A program made the translations under genes and the position numbers. A stretch of 64,000 nucleotides of DNA from Macrosoma leucophasiata. Taxonomy: Eukaryota > Arthropoda > Insecta > Lepidoptera > Hedylidae. The DNA lies in contig JAWQUS010000030.1 in NCBI GenBank assembly GCA_036365455.1, positions 19,798,001-19,862,000 of the forward strand. Reading direction: 5' to 3'. The notes beneath the pieces are model-generated. The model made no database searches, was not told the origin of the DNA, and worked only from the letters and a program-made list of their open reading frames with translations. Shown piece after piece: positions 30,185-40,967 of the stretch (within the stretch, counting starts at the first letter, position 1; every line of letters starts with the position of its first letter).

Positions 30185-30898
30185 ATGACTTCCTACAATT
30201 TCACTCAACATATTAAGGAACCAACTAGAGTAACCAGTACAAGCTCTACGTGCTTAGATCTAATATTTACAAACTTTGATTTAAATAATCTTAATATGGA
30301 TACAAAAGTACATGATTTTGGACTATCAGATCATAACAGCATCATTATTAACATTCGAAATGTTCCATGTAAAGCGGCACCCTGCTATACATCGAGAAGG
30401 ATATATACAGAGGATCGAATAAAATTGTTTAAAGAACAACTTAAATATATAAATTGGTCCTATTTACTTCAAACCAACATTTCAGTAAATGAAAATTACA
30501 ATGTTTTCTTACAAAAAATTGATGAAATCCATAATAAATGCATACCAAAAACTAGTATAAAAATTCAAAATATAAAACGTAAAACATGGTTAACAAAAGT
30601 TATCAAAATTTCATGTAAACATAAAAGGCTAATAAAAATAATGATATTCCAGTACGAAAATTCCATATTAGAAAAGCATTACAAACAATATACAAAACAT
30701 TTAAAAAATAAAGTAACTCGTTCAAAAAAACTATGTAATATAAACAGAATTAAAAAATCTACAAACATAAATAAAACTATGTGGTCAATTGTTAAAGAGA
30801 AAACAAAAAAAATCTGCAAACGCTCTATAAAAAACATATCCCTAAGTATAAATAATACTCTTATCCAAGAGCCACACTTGGTGGCAAACCAAGTGTGA
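30185..30898 (+). pseudogene. LINE endonuclease C-terminus and linker
   Basis: The frame reads HIKEPTRVTSTSSTCLDLIF and then FGLSDHNSIIIN, the conserved SDH element of apurinic-type LINE endonucleases with its catalytic histidine. A Lys-rich linker follows. It stops at a hairpin at 30868-30902, beyond which the RT begins abruptly, so the N-terminal part of the RT is deleted. Confidence 0.82.
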
Positions 30899-30902
30899 CT
30901 CT
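30868..30902. other. Hairpin at a deletion junction
   Basis: AGAGCCACACTTGGT and ACCAAGTGTGACTCT pair over 15 positions with one mismatch around a 5-nt loop. It sits exactly where LINE sequence between endonuclease and RT is missing. Confidence 0.75.
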
Positions 30903-30929
30903 AAAAATTCATAATATTAGATGACAATC

Positions 30930-31581
30930 AAAATAGATTCCGGCGAAATCGATCTACAACGATAGCTGTTTTTAAATACACTCAAAAAATTTTAGATATT
31001 ATTAATAAGAAAGACTATGCGGTGGGGATTTTGTTAGATATGAGTAAAGCTTATGATCGCGTAGTACCAAATATTCTACTCCAAAAACTCTACAGCATGG
31101 GTATTAGAGGGGTCACCCAAGACTGGATTAGTTCTTATTTTAAAAACCGTTTGCAATCTGTAGAAATTCAGCATAAGTGCCTGGATACAAATACAATAGT
31201 TAATTGTCAGATCAGAAAGTAAAATACTGTCAAAGGCCATCCCCCAGGGAAGTATGATAGGGTGTTTTCTCTTTCTTATGTATATAATAAAGAGTAAATA
31301 ATAACTTGCCCACAATTTTAAAAGACACATCCATACTATTTGCTGATGATATGTCGGAAATACTATCCATAAAAAAAGAATCTGAAATAAACAATAAGCT
31401 GCAAAATGTAACAAATGAGATAATTTCCTGGCTAAAAGAACTAAATCTAACATTAAACTTAAAAAAAACTAAATTAATGACTTTCAAAACTCTGAAAAAA
31501 AAACCATTAAATATTCAATTCTCTATAAATAGTACTAAGCTAGAATGCGTAAATAATTTCTCATTGCTAGTATTAATTTAG
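30930..31581 (+). pseudogene. LINE reverse transcriptase fragments
   Basis: NRFRRNRSTTIAVFKYTQ runs into VGILLDMSKAYDRV (the first catalytic Asp block), then, after a frame break near 31222, a PQGS-like stretch at 31246, and FADDM near 31338 (the catalytic Asp pair; the usual hydrophobic residue after ADD is Met here). The order and spacing fit an RT with about two frameshifts. Confidence 0.85.
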
Positions 31582-31589
31582 ACAGTAAC

Positions 31590-32231
31590 TTGAATTGGAA
31601 GTGTCATATTGAATACATATTAAATAAGTTGTCTAGATTTACATATGCTCTTTACGAATTAAAAAGATCCACAAATACAAATACAGCCAAACTAGCGTAC
31701 CACGCATATGCGCATGCATGGCTTCGTTATGGTATACCACTGTGGGGAAATAGCACTGACGTACATAAACTGTTAGTCGCCCAAAAAAGATGTATCAGAA
31801 TCCTAGCCAATATAAACAAATTAGATAGTTGCAGGCCATATTTCACCCGATATAAAATCCCAACTGTAATTTCATTATATATTTTAGAATCGTGCAAACT
31901 AGTGAAGAAAAATATGGAATTGTATAATAAAACTGATAATATTAATTCGCGTATTCAACTAAGACAAAGGAATAAATTGGTCCTGCCCAAGGCCACTTTG
32001 TCTTTGGTTGGATCGGGGCCGTATTGTATGTCCATAAAATTGTATAACGCATTACCCAACCACATTCGACTAATAGAAAATTATAAAAAAATTGTAATAG
32101 TCCAGGAGGAATCGGCGCATGAGTACCGAAAACTATTCCACCTCAATTTTTTTATGCGATCCTCTTTAAATTGTCCTACTGATGATATAAATGCATGTTG
32201 CCATGGGGCAACCCCGTGCTATATTGTTTAA
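31590..32231 (+). pseudogene. LINE ORF2 C-terminal region running into a fold-back insertion
   Basis: Residues from 31590 to about 32096 (ending NALPNHIRLIENYKK) are LINE. The last 40 or so codons, from VQEESAHEY onward, come from the left arm of the inserted element, so the apparent stop at 32231 is not the native end. Confidence 0.8.
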
Positions 32232-32510
32232 ACTGAAATTGTTTAAACAATTGCAAGGAATTGTTATTTTTCAACCGGACAAATTTTTTTTATATTCTTT
32301 ATTGAAATACGAATAAAAAAAGTCCTATGACTTTTCACGATAAAGTTAATATTTTTAGAGATATGAATTTTTAAAGGTTTTTTCATTTTTGGGTACTTTT
32401 GACCCATGAAAAATATATTAAAAAAAAAAATATATAAAATTTTTTTTTTTTTAATTCTTTATACAATAGTTAATAATATTCTTAATAGAGACTTTTAAAA
32501 ATTTTATTAT

Positions 32511-32999
32511 TTATACCTGTTTTATAATTGTTAATTTCACGCGCTCACAAGTATATACGTATGTCGCTTTTACCTGATTTTTTTTTAACTGGCCGCATAT
32601 TATGCACAGATCACTGTCGTTTTCTACATTTCTGGTGGACCGACGAGAAGTATGAATTTTACCTGAAGTTGAGGGTTCTGTCGACTGTACTTCCTGAAGA
32701 TTTTGATTTTGTTTGTGTAGTTGTATTTCTCTTCGCCTAATTTTTTCTTCACTTGTATAACTTGCATAACATGTTCTGTGCCACGAAAATGTTTGTTTAT
32801 CAAGAGAAGAATTAAACAAATTTTCAAACCGGATAGCGGCATCATCTTTTCGTCGAGAAGCTGCACGTTGTACAGTTATATATGTATCAGGCTTCGGATT
32901 CTTCACTACATTATTTGCAATTTCACAAAAAATACATGGTAGAGTAGTATCACTATATTTTCTTTTCTTGGGAACAACTAAAAACGACATGACACTCAC
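32511..32999 (-). CDS. Zinc-finger exon inside the fold-back element
   Basis: A 162-codon frame begins MSVMSFLVVPKKRKYSD (basic, possible nuclear signal), has CIFCEI near residue 22, SWHRTCYASYTSEE in the middle and CIICGQL near residue 134. These C2..HC..C2 motifs resemble N-terminal zinc modules of some transposon proteins. The last codons are followed by CAGGTATAAAT, a good 5' splice donor, just before the stop, so this may be exon 1 of a longer protein whose other exons are lost. The end lies within the left arm, and the same donor sequence is therefore repeated in the right arm near 33805. Function unknown; likely DNA binding (inference). Confidence 0.6.
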   Translation of the reverse strand: MSVMSFLVVPKKRKYSDTTLPCIFCEIANNVVKNPKPDTYITVQRAASRRKDDAAIRFENLFNSSLDKQTFSWHRTCYASYTSEEKIRRREIQLHKQNQNLQEVQSTEPSTSGKIHTSRRSTRNVENDSDLCIICGQLKKNQVKATYVYTCERVKLTIIKQV

Positions 33000-33770
33000 A
33001 TTAATTGTAACGAAAAATCACAAAACCTGAAAATATATCCATCTAAAAATGTTAATAATACACGAGATCACTGGAATCAGTGCAACAACGTTTAACAATC
33101 TTACATCTTGAACAAAATAAAAAAGACTGAATAACTATAAGCAAAAAACAAAAAATGATCAGTTGAGAACTGACAGGCACTAACTTGTATGTTTATTTTA
33201 AATGCTCTATATAATCAATAATCTTGTCACAAGAACAAACAAAGATCTTGAGGTTTTATGCAAAGAGTAACCTTGAAAAAATAACAAACAAAAAGAATAT
33301 TTTCCTTTCTTAGACACAATAATATAAATACCATGATACATATACATATAAGTATTTTTTATTTTATTAATTTTGAATTTGAACATTTAAGTGCGTACCA
33401 ATATCTTTTTATTATTTATAAATAATTATGATTCCAAAAAATGTTCAAATACCGTTTTATATTATTATTGTTGATAAAAATCCATAAATTGCTATGATAA
33501 TAACAAAAAAATAATATAAACTGATAAAAAAGTAATTTTAATTACATGTTCCGATTCATACTTAAATAACTTTCATAAAATTGATTCCAGAAAAAAATTT
33601 ACAGAAAACAAATTGTAGACAATTTAATTATTAATAACATTGCTCTCTTTAACAATCTTGATAAAGTTAATAGTTTTTAAGATAAATGATAAATAATGAT
33701 TTAGGACATAGAGAGGCCGATGCAGCGCATGAGTCAGAGAGAGACGGCGATACTTAAAGGTAAGCGGCGC
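33000..33770. other. AT-rich centre of the fold-back element
   Basis: Upstream (5') side of the zinc-finger frame on the minus strand. It could contain a promoter but shows no clear motif or second frame. Confidence 0.5.
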
Positions 33771-34454
33771 ATACTTGTGAGCGCGTGAAATTAACAATTA
33801 TAAAACAGGTATAAATAATAAAATTTTTAAAAGTCTCTATTAAGAATATTATTAACTATTGTATAAAGAATTAAAAAAAAAAATTTTTTATATTTTTTTT
33901 TTTTTAATATATTTTTCATGGGTCAAAAGTACCCAAATTTGAGATTTTTCGAACCTTTAAAAATTCATATCTCTAAAAATATTAACTTTATCGTGAAAAG
34001 TCATAGGACTTTTTTTATTCGTATTTCAATAAAGAATATAAAAAAAATTTGTCCGGTTGAAAAATAACAATTCCTTGCAATTGTTTAAACAATTTCAGTT
34101 TAAACAATATAGCACGGGGTTGCCCCATGGCAACATGCATTTATATCATCAGTAGGACAATTTAAAGAGGATCGCATAAAAAAATTGAGGTGGAATAGTT
34201 TTCGGTACTCATGCGCCGATTCCTCCTGGACTATAACGACATTAAATAATTATTTAATTGACAAATGCTATTATAAAATTAGTGAATATTATGTAAATGT
34301 AAAATGGTTTTTTTTAAGGTAAAATAAGTAATCACATGTATTAGATATTATTATTATTTAAGGACATTAAAAATTTGTTATACCCTTGCAGGGTTCATGT
34401 GTTGGTCATAATGCCATGAAACATGTTTATGCAAATAAAATTGAAATTGAAAAA

Positions 34455-34600
34455 TGGGTTCCATCGTTGCTGAAAATAGTTTTGGGGACAAAGGATCACC
34501 TGTTTTACGCCCTTTTTGATGGTAAATGTTACTCCCTGTCGTTTTGTTTTCATTTCCCTTTGATGTTGTTTTAGATATTCCCAACGAGACGAATACACTT
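34455..34600 (-). pseudogene. RTE-type reverse transcriptase scrap
   Basis: Two overlapping minus frames together give GVTFTIKKGVKQ and GDPLSPKLFSATMEPIF, the RT motif (KGVRQGDPLSPxLF) of RTE-like LINEs, split by a frameshift near 34510. Confidence 0.75.
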
Positions 34601-34619
34601 ACTATTTGGCTACAGATAG

Positions 34620-34682
34620 ATTCAGTAATGCAGTGGTGCCTACGCCCTCGAGTTCCTACACTGCAACTCTACCACCAGTAAA
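34620..34682 (-). repeat. Family A 5' fragment, CTCGAG variant
   Basis: CAGTGGTGCCTACGCCCTCG and CTGCAACTCTACCACCAGTA. Confidence 0.75.
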
Positions 34683-34704
34683 CTTACTCAGTCACTTAAC
34701 ATCT

Positions 34705-34989
34705 TTTTTTTAATGTTATGGAAGTGGCAAACAAGCTTGCAGTTCACATTGACGTTAAGTGATGACTGCAACCTAAAGACACCCACACAAAGACCGAGAT
34801 CAAAATGCAGATGCGTTACCATTCCTGAGGCCTAAGTTGTTATGCCTCTGTGCTGGAAATTACAGGGTCGTACATTACCACCTGACCGGAACACGATAAT
34901 GCTGAACACTACCATTTAGCGGCAAGTTTATAGGTAATGCGGTGGTGCCTACGCCCGCGAGCTCCGTCACTGGAGCTCTACCACCAGTG
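34705..34989 (-). repeat. Family A, full copy
   Basis: Ends CTCTACCACCAGTG and starts in a T-run. A short deletion precedes GGTAATGCGG. Confidence 0.88.
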
Positions 34990-35094
34990 AAATTGTCCCT
35001 TAAGTCTTAACAAAGGCAATTCAACATAATTTGTCCTATTTAATAATGTCAAGACTTATAATAGCCTTATATATAACACTGCTGCAGGTCAGGC

Positions 35095-35205
35095 CAGTAT
35101 CACAGGTTCAAGACGCGATGATTGCGTGCCCCACCCGAGGCAGGCAATGCGTTATGTTAGAACAGTGAGATATTTCTTGTGAAACGATACTAGTATTGAG
35201 ATAAG
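35095..35205. repeat. Family O repeat, copy 1
   Basis: CAGTATCACAGGTTCAAGAC, GATGATTGCG and CCCGAGGCAGGC recur at 36238-36355. Confidence 0.6.
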
Positions 35206-35234
35206 GCAATAATGTACGAGTATATATACCTATG

Positions 35235-35375
35235 TATGTATGTATCTTCACGCCAAGTCCCTTACGGGGTAAGCAGAGAGTGTAAAGCGCCAGATATCCC
35301 GGTCCTGACACATCTCCCGTGCCTCATCTACATTCATCATTCTCTTCAAACATGCACGCCGAATCCTAAGACTTT
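35235..35375 (-). pseudogene. LINE 3' fragment, same family as 25148
   Basis: CTTCACGCCAAGTCCCTTAC and GCGCCAGATATCCCGGTCCT match the 3' end of the LINE at 25148-25910; only the terminal piece remains. Confidence 0.75.
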
Positions 35376-35609
35376 TAGAAAAAATAAGTATATTAAAAAA
35401 GGAAAAGTTAGTTTGAAAAAATATCTAATATAACAAACAGGAAACTTAAATCTATCTAAATACATCCGACCCTTCTTATAAATAGTCTCACAGCTGCACC
35501 AAGTAAGTTCGAATTCAGCGTTGTGTCAGGCCAAGAATATTTAGCACTTCTACCAGTTGAACTATGGGTAACTTTACTTCTCCGTAGTAGAACCAGTTGG
35601 ACATTGCAG

Positions 35610-35775
35610 TTGTACCACGGGTCGGTCACGAAAGTGATACGAAGTTCGCGAGTAATAGTAGCATACGATCGAAAACCGGTGTCGCTACACACGATCGGAT
35701 TCCGAACCGAATCCGCCGATCAAACCCGCCCGAGCGGACCTCATCCGCTATCCACCAAATCCGGACATGTGTTAG
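35610..35775. repeat. GC-rich repeat related to 13195-13372
   Basis: Shares the CCGAATCCGCCG block and ATCCGGACATGTGTTA. Followed by a GAA-rich simple stretch. Confidence 0.45.
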
Positions 35776-35836
35776 AAGAAGAAGAAAGAAGAAGAAAATT
35801 TTTTATTCCTTAACTTACACAACACAATAAATAAGT

Positions 35837-36127
35837 ACTGGTGGTAGAGCTCTAGTGACAGAGCTCGCGGGCGTAGGCACCACCGCATTACCTAATATAC
35901 TTGCCGCTAAATGGTAGTGTTCAGCACTATTGTGTTCCGGTCAAGTGGTAATGTAAGGCCCTGTAATTTCCGGCACAGAGGCATAACACCTTAGGCCTCA
36001 GGAGTGGTAACGCATCTGCATTTTGACCTTGGTCTTGTGTGGGTGTCTATAGGCTGCAGTCATCACTTAACATCAATGTGAACTGCATGCTTGTTTAGCA
36101 CTTCGATTACATAAAAAAAAAAAAAAA
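35837..36127 (+). repeat. Family A, full copy
   Basis: Canonical start with one change (GAGCTCTAGTGACAGAGCTC) and a long A-run. Confidence 0.88.
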
Positions 36128-36237
36128 GTAAAAACAAGAAGCAAGGTAATATCACCAAATGTGATTGTCTCAGCTTATTGCTGCAGCAGTGCTGCAGCGA
36201 TGTTACGACTATAAGTATCTAAATGGCAATACCTAGG

Positions 36238-36355
36238 TAATCTCAGTATCACAGGTTCAACAGGAGATGATTGCGCGGACAGCCCGAGGCAGGCGGTACG
36301 TTAAGTTAGAAACGTGGGCTGTTTGTTGTAAAACGATACGGGTATTGAGATGTGC
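36238..36355. repeat. Family O repeat, copy 2
   Basis: CAGTATCACAGGTTCAACAG to GGGTATTGAGATGTGC. It matches 35095-35205 with small indels. Confidence 0.6.
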
Positions 36356-36458
36356 TGATAGCTTAGGGCTTAGACGATTCTAATATTGGACAAAGTGTTT
36401 AAGTGAGTACAAGTGCCTCACAATGGTATGAATACATATAACAAGCATAATGCTCACA

Positions 36459-36717
36459 CTAGCTCGCGGGCGTAGGCACAACCGCATTACCTAATGTACT
36501 TGCCGCTAAATGGTAGTGTTCAGCACTATCGTGTTCCGGTCAGGTGGTAATGTACGGCCCTGTAATTTCCGGCACAGAGGCATAACACCTTAGGCCTCAG
36601 TAGTGGTAACGCATCTGCATTTTGATTTTGGTCTTTGTGTGGGTGTCTATAGGCTGCAGTCATCACTTAACATTAATGTGAACTGCATCAAGCATGCACT
36701 TCCATTACATAAAAAAA
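36459..36717 (+). repeat. Family A, 5'-truncated
   Basis: Begins at AGCTCGCGGGCGTAGGCACA and ends ACATAAAAAAA; near the end the order of GCATGC and its neighbours is altered. Confidence 0.85.
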
Positions 36718-37059
36718 CGCTTCAGTTCGATAACAGTTCTGTACTGAACTTTCCAAACTGTGACTATCATAGCATAAAAACTCAAACTACTTATTATTAT
36801 AAAAAAAAACTTGAAGAATCTCGTTCTCACTTGGTCCCGTAATTAAATAATTAGCTGCACCAATATTAGTATCAGTTTCCGGCGGCTATTTTCCTAATGT
36901 TCTCATATTAATATACATGACTGTACAATATTGTGTTTTTATATGGAAAAGAATAACTCTCGATCATATTCTAATGGCTGTAAAGCTTAAGAATGCATAG
37001 ACAAGTAGTTCAGACGTGCGGCAGTTACTTTAAAATATTTATGTAATATATTTTTTTAT

Positions 37060-37285
37060 TGCAATAAACATTTTGCAGTCCTCATCCAGAAATAATGCAC
37101 ATCGAGCCTGTGAAAGAGACAATCGGCTAGTTTCGGCTTCATAGAGCGTTATCTCTGCTGCACACTGCCTACGTAAGCATCCATAGTCCAGTATTTTTCA
37201 AAACTTGATCAAAGAGGTCGACAAACGTCAAATAGGTGAGGTGCGAAAGAGATAACGCTCTACAGATATTTCATTTTATTCTTAG
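37060..37285 (+). mobile_element. Family G MITE, right end lost
   Basis: AGAAATAATGCACATCGAGC, CAATCGGCTAGTTTCGGCTT and GAAAGAGATAACGCTCTACA are present; the final inverted terminus is replaced by unrelated sequence. Confidence 0.75.
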
Positions 37286-37992
37286 ATCGCAGAATCAGAT
37301 GAGCAAAAATCTGAAATAATAACAATAATCGAATAATTGCATGTTTCAGTAAATCTTAATCGGTCAATTACTATTGATTTAACTGGTGGTAGAACATTGA
37401 TATGTTTCATAAATATATCGTGAAAACCAAATAGCGGCAAATAGAATACCTAAAATGTCCTTAAATAATGCTATATAAACTAATACCAGAGTTAAGTAAC
37501 TATTGAACTGTCCCAATACTCTAGACTAGGTGACTAGTGTAGACCACCGCTCGACACAAGTATGTACGTTACCTTAATTAAGATGTTTACTATTTGACTT
37601 GCGTTAAACTCCTGCCAAGAATTGTAATAAGTGTCTTTATAAAAACAAATAAAGATGTCCTTACTGTTTCCGTATGGTTATAGAAAGAGGGATAGAAATG
37701 TAAAATAGCAGTTTGTACACGCGGCGTTTGGAACGCTGTTAGTATAGTATACCCGTCTTCCAAAGTGGAAATTATTACAGTCTGATGACGGGGTCCGGAG
37801 CGCCCTGGAGGTTATTATTTTAAATTATGTCTTTTAATTTGGTCTAGCGGCCATTCTTTGGGTCATCTATCCAACAGGAACGATACATTGGTATTTTAAA
37901 CGTTTAGAGTAGAGACTAAGAAGTATTTGATGGTAATTACCGATTCACATGGATTTGTGGTAAACCCGTTGATTACGAGAGATTTTTGTTTA
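37286..37992. other. Unassigned stretch
   Basis: No repeat that recurs in the window and no convincing frame. A GC-rich patch near 37785-37825 stands alone. Confidence 0.5.
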
Positions 37993-38122
37993 ATTTTTGA
38001 GTTCCGTAACAACGGAACCGTTATAAGATCACTCGTGCGTGTGTCTTGTTTGTCTGTCCGTCTGTCATAGCCGATTTTCTCCCATAATACTGGACCGATT
38101 GATTTGGAATTTGGTACACATT
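37993..38122 (-). repeat. Family K fragment
   Basis: TTTTTGAGTTCCGTAACAAC, AAGATCACTCGTGCG and oligo-TCTG match the end of the copy at 50108. It is cut by the SINE that starts about 38123. Confidence 0.6.
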
Positions 38123-38290
38123 ATAATTTTTTACACTCACAGCCCCACAACAGGTATAAACCTGTGTCGTGGGTGCCGTTGTACACATACAACACATACA
38201 CAAACACCCAGACCCGAAACAAATATCTGTAGGCCATACAAATATTTGTTCCGGTGCAGGGATCGAATCGACTAACTGAGTCGTCAAATA
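38123..38290 (-). mobile_element. Family C SINE
   Basis: TTTACACTCACAGCCCCACA, ACCTGTGTCGTGGGTGCCGT and ACAAATATCTGTAGGCCATA lead to a degraded tRNA-like head (GGTGCAGGGATCGAATCGAC). The end nearest 38290 has lost the acceptor half. Confidence 0.82.
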
Positions 38291-38384
38291 AAAAAAAATA
38301 TCCATTTATTGTCCTCTACATCTTATAGTTAGGTTAATTACAGTTTGCAAGATCTTATGAATGGAGAGGACAGGTGCCTGAGAT

Positions 38385-38405
38385 AAGTGAGACCAAGTCT
38401 CACTT
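38385..38405. other. Short perfect hairpin
   Basis: AAGTGAGAC and GTCTCACTT form a 9-bp stem with a 3-nt loop in otherwise unassigned sequence (38291-38643). Confidence 0.5.
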
Positions 38406-38643
38406 GCGACACAAGTCACCAGCCTCTCGCCGTGCTGTATTGTACTAAACATTTTGTAACTATTGTTAACAAAGATTAGACTAGGGACTATTAATAATTT
38501 ATCATTCAGTTATAACAAAAACTTATTCTTGAAAGAACATACAAAAATTGGAAGGGCACGTCAGACGTGAACACTAATATTCTTGCTATTATTTTGAAGC
38601 ATTATAGGTAACTAATGTGAAAGAATAAAATCTATAATATAAA

Positions 38644-38932
38644 ACTGGTGGTAGAGCTCCAGTGACGGAGCTCGCGGGCGTAGGCACCACCGCATTACCT
38701 AATACTTGCCGTTAAATGGTAGTGTTCAGCACTATCGTGTTCCGGTCAGGTGGTAATGTACGGCTCTGTAATTTCCGGCACAGAGGCATAACACCTAATG
38801 CCTCAGGAGTGGCGGCGCATTTGCATTTTGACCTCTGGTCTTTGTGTGGGTGTCTATAGGCTGCAGTCATCACTTAACATCAATGTGAACTGCACGCTTG
38901 TTTGCCACTTTTATAACATTAAAAAAAAAAAA
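38644..38932 (+). repeat. Family A, full copy
   Basis: Canonical start; CACCTAATGCCTCAGGAGTG and TTTATAACATTAAA mark a minor variant shared with 57581. Confidence 0.88.
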
Positions 38933-38934
38933 GT

Positions 38935-39128
38935 ATAAGTCTGGTTTTCCTTCCTGACGCTATAACTCCAGAACGCACGAACCGATTTCCATGGTTTTGC
39001 ATTCGTTGGAAAGGTCTCGGGCTCCGTGAGGTTTATAGCATGAGCAATGATTATAGCAATGAAAATTCGGGAAAATAATATATATCAAACATTCACGCGG
39101 GCGAAGCCGCGGGAAACAGCTAGTATTG
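38935..39128 (-). repeat. Dispersed repeat ending in CACGCGGGCGAAGCCGCGGG
   Basis: On the minus strand it starts with the ACTAGCTGTTTCCCGCGGCT type of sequence common in lepidopteran repeats. The remainder is AT-rich. Confidence 0.5.
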
Positions 39129-39384
39129 TATAAATTATGAATTTTGTACGTATTTGAATGTTTGGTGAGTAAATGTGAGGTAAAAACATGGGAAAAAACA
39201 GGCAACAGATAGCCCATGTTTGTTAGGCTCAAAGGACTATGATAATAGACAGGTGTTCGTGTATGTGCGTGTAAAACTGACACACTGCAGAACCTCTAAT
39301 CTTCGCAGGTAGGTGGGAGGAGGTACCTAATAATCACATGTGCAGGTGCAATGTTCACATAGATGTTCAGTGATGACCGCAGTA

Positions 39385-39582
39385 TTTTGACGTGACAACG
39401 TCTTAAATTAGGTTGCGGCTCGGAGTCACTCATGAAAAAGTGTAACGCCCGGTAACGTAACGATGAGTCACCGAACGAGAGAGAGGTCTGCCGGACCGGC
39501 GAATGCCTTTCTACCGAGAAAGAGACGTTGTCACGTAAAATCTTTGCCCGTAAAACCGACTTTACAGGCAACCAGTTTTTTA
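39385..39582. repeat. Family H repeat, copy 2
   Basis: Nearly identical to 12468-12670 over about 195 bp, including AACGAGAGAGAG and CTACCGAGAAAGAGACGTTG. Confidence 0.82.
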
Positions 39583-39639
39583 CATTACCTCTATTGATTG
39601 TTTACATAAATATTATATTTTCATCATAGGTATCAGCCG

Positions 39640-39844
39640 AAATGGACCAAACTGGACCAAATCCTCTCCATAAGTGAGATATACCATTATCACCACGCTT
39701 GACATGCGGATTGGCGATCGCAGTGGCGGTAGTTTTATCACAGGACGCTGCTGCCCATCTTGCGTTATTGCACTTACTACCGCCCCATTGGAATGATTTG
39801 GCAGCCACTGTTCGGTTGACTGACTGCACGAGTGGAAGCATACT
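39640..39844. repeat. Family L repeat, copy 2
   Basis: Matches 28600-28855 at ACCACGCTTGACATGCGGAT, GATCGCAGTGGCGGTAGTTT and TTCGGTTGACTGACTGCACG. A short continuation (GTCGTCACGTCCCGGCGTTA) after 40098 suggests the family A copy at 39845 inserted into it. Confidence 0.6.
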
Positions 39845-40098
39845 CTTTTTTTAATGTAATGGAAGTGGTAAGCAAGCATGCAGTTCACATTGATATTAAG
39901 TGATGACTGCAGCCTATAGACACCCACACAAAGACCAAGGTCAAAATGCAGATGCGTTACCATTCCTGAGGCCTATGGTGTTATGCCACCTGACCGGAAC
40001 ACGATAGTGCTGAACACTACCATTTATCGGCAAGTATATTAGGTAATGCGGTGGTGCCTACGCCCGCGAGCTCCGTCACTGGAGCTCTACCACCAGTG
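39845..40098 (-). repeat. Family A, internal deletion
   Basis: TTATGCCACCTGACCGGAAC shows loss of about 30 bp between the CTCTGTGCCGG and ACCACCTGACC blocks. Confidence 0.85.
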
Positions 40099-40668
40099 AA
40101 TTCTCTTCTAGTAGATGAAAATTATTCCCATAGTGGGCGATGGGTCGTCACGTCCCGGCGTTAGTCGTAATATATTACATTTTACGAACATTTTAATTTC
40201 AACTATTTTATATTACATTTTAGATACCTACATATGCATATAATATTATTATGTACGTTTAGCTCCTCTTAAATGTTCACTATTTTATGAACATTCATAG
40301 TAGGTTCTACTTAAACTAAACTAAATATTTAAGCATAACTGCTGTTTGTTTTTAACCGACTTAAACATGAATTTCGGATGTTTGACACACATACTTAAGG
40401 CAAAATAGACAGCAAACATAAACAATCGAAAAAAAGAAAAAACTAAAAATTCTGTACAGTTAAAAATAAACGGGCGTATAAAATTAATACATACCACAGT
40501 CTTGAAGGTAACCATCGGGAAATATCCCTGGAACGCCTCTAATAGGTGTTTAGCGCGTGGTACAAGACACAAGCGGCGCGGTCTATGTAAGGACATGTTA
40601 CTGATCCGCTTAACGGGCTCCTCTGTAGTGATGGGCCGTATCGTAAAAACTATCCGTGGATACGGATT

Positions 40669-40930
40669 TACTGATGGTAGAGTTCCAGTGTCGGCACTCG
40701 AAAGTGTTGGCATCAACGCATTACCTAATCCGTCTGCCGCCAAATGGTAGTGTTTAGCACATCATGTTCCGGTTAGATGATAATGCATGGATCCGTAATA
40801 GGATCACAGAGGCAAAACAACTAAGGCCTCCGGGGTAGCAGCGCATCTATAGGTAGTGTGTACTTGTTACAGAATTAATATATCATCTATGTGAACTGCG
40901 CGCTTGTTTGTCACCATGACTACATGATTA
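40669..40930 (+). repeat. Family A, old copy
   Basis: ACTGATGGTAGAGTTCCAGT to GCGCGCTTGTTTGTCACCAT with many substitutions and no A-run. Confidence 0.65.
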
Positions 40931-40967
40931 TAACCACATTAAACTTATGGAGCTATTTCACAACAGA

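Larger units (their letters stand above)
32098..34232. mobile_element. Fold-back DNA element with long inverted arms, inserted in the LINE
   Basis: Positions 32098-32557 and about 33771-34232 are near-perfect inverted repeats of about 455 bp, starting AGTCCAGGAGGAATCGGCGC. Removing the element restores a continuous LINE frame if the target duplication is AT (2 bp) or TAA (3 bp); a TA duplication would break the frame. The 1.2-kb centre holds a minus-strand zinc-finger frame. No transposase catalytic region is visible, so it is non-autonomous. The superfamily is unresolved. Confidence 0.85.
30185..34453 (+). mobile_element. Jockey-like LINE, degenerate and split
   Basis: Pieces of one ORF2 lie in order: endonuclease end (30185-30898), RT start (30930-31222), RT palm (31306-31581), C-terminal region (31590-32097) and, beyond a 2.1-kb insertion, the last residues at 34232-34312 (TLNNYLIDKCYYKISEYYVN). 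The 3' UTR ends TGCAAATAAAATTGAAATTG near 34453. Several frameshifts and one deletion make it inactive. Confidence 0.88.
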
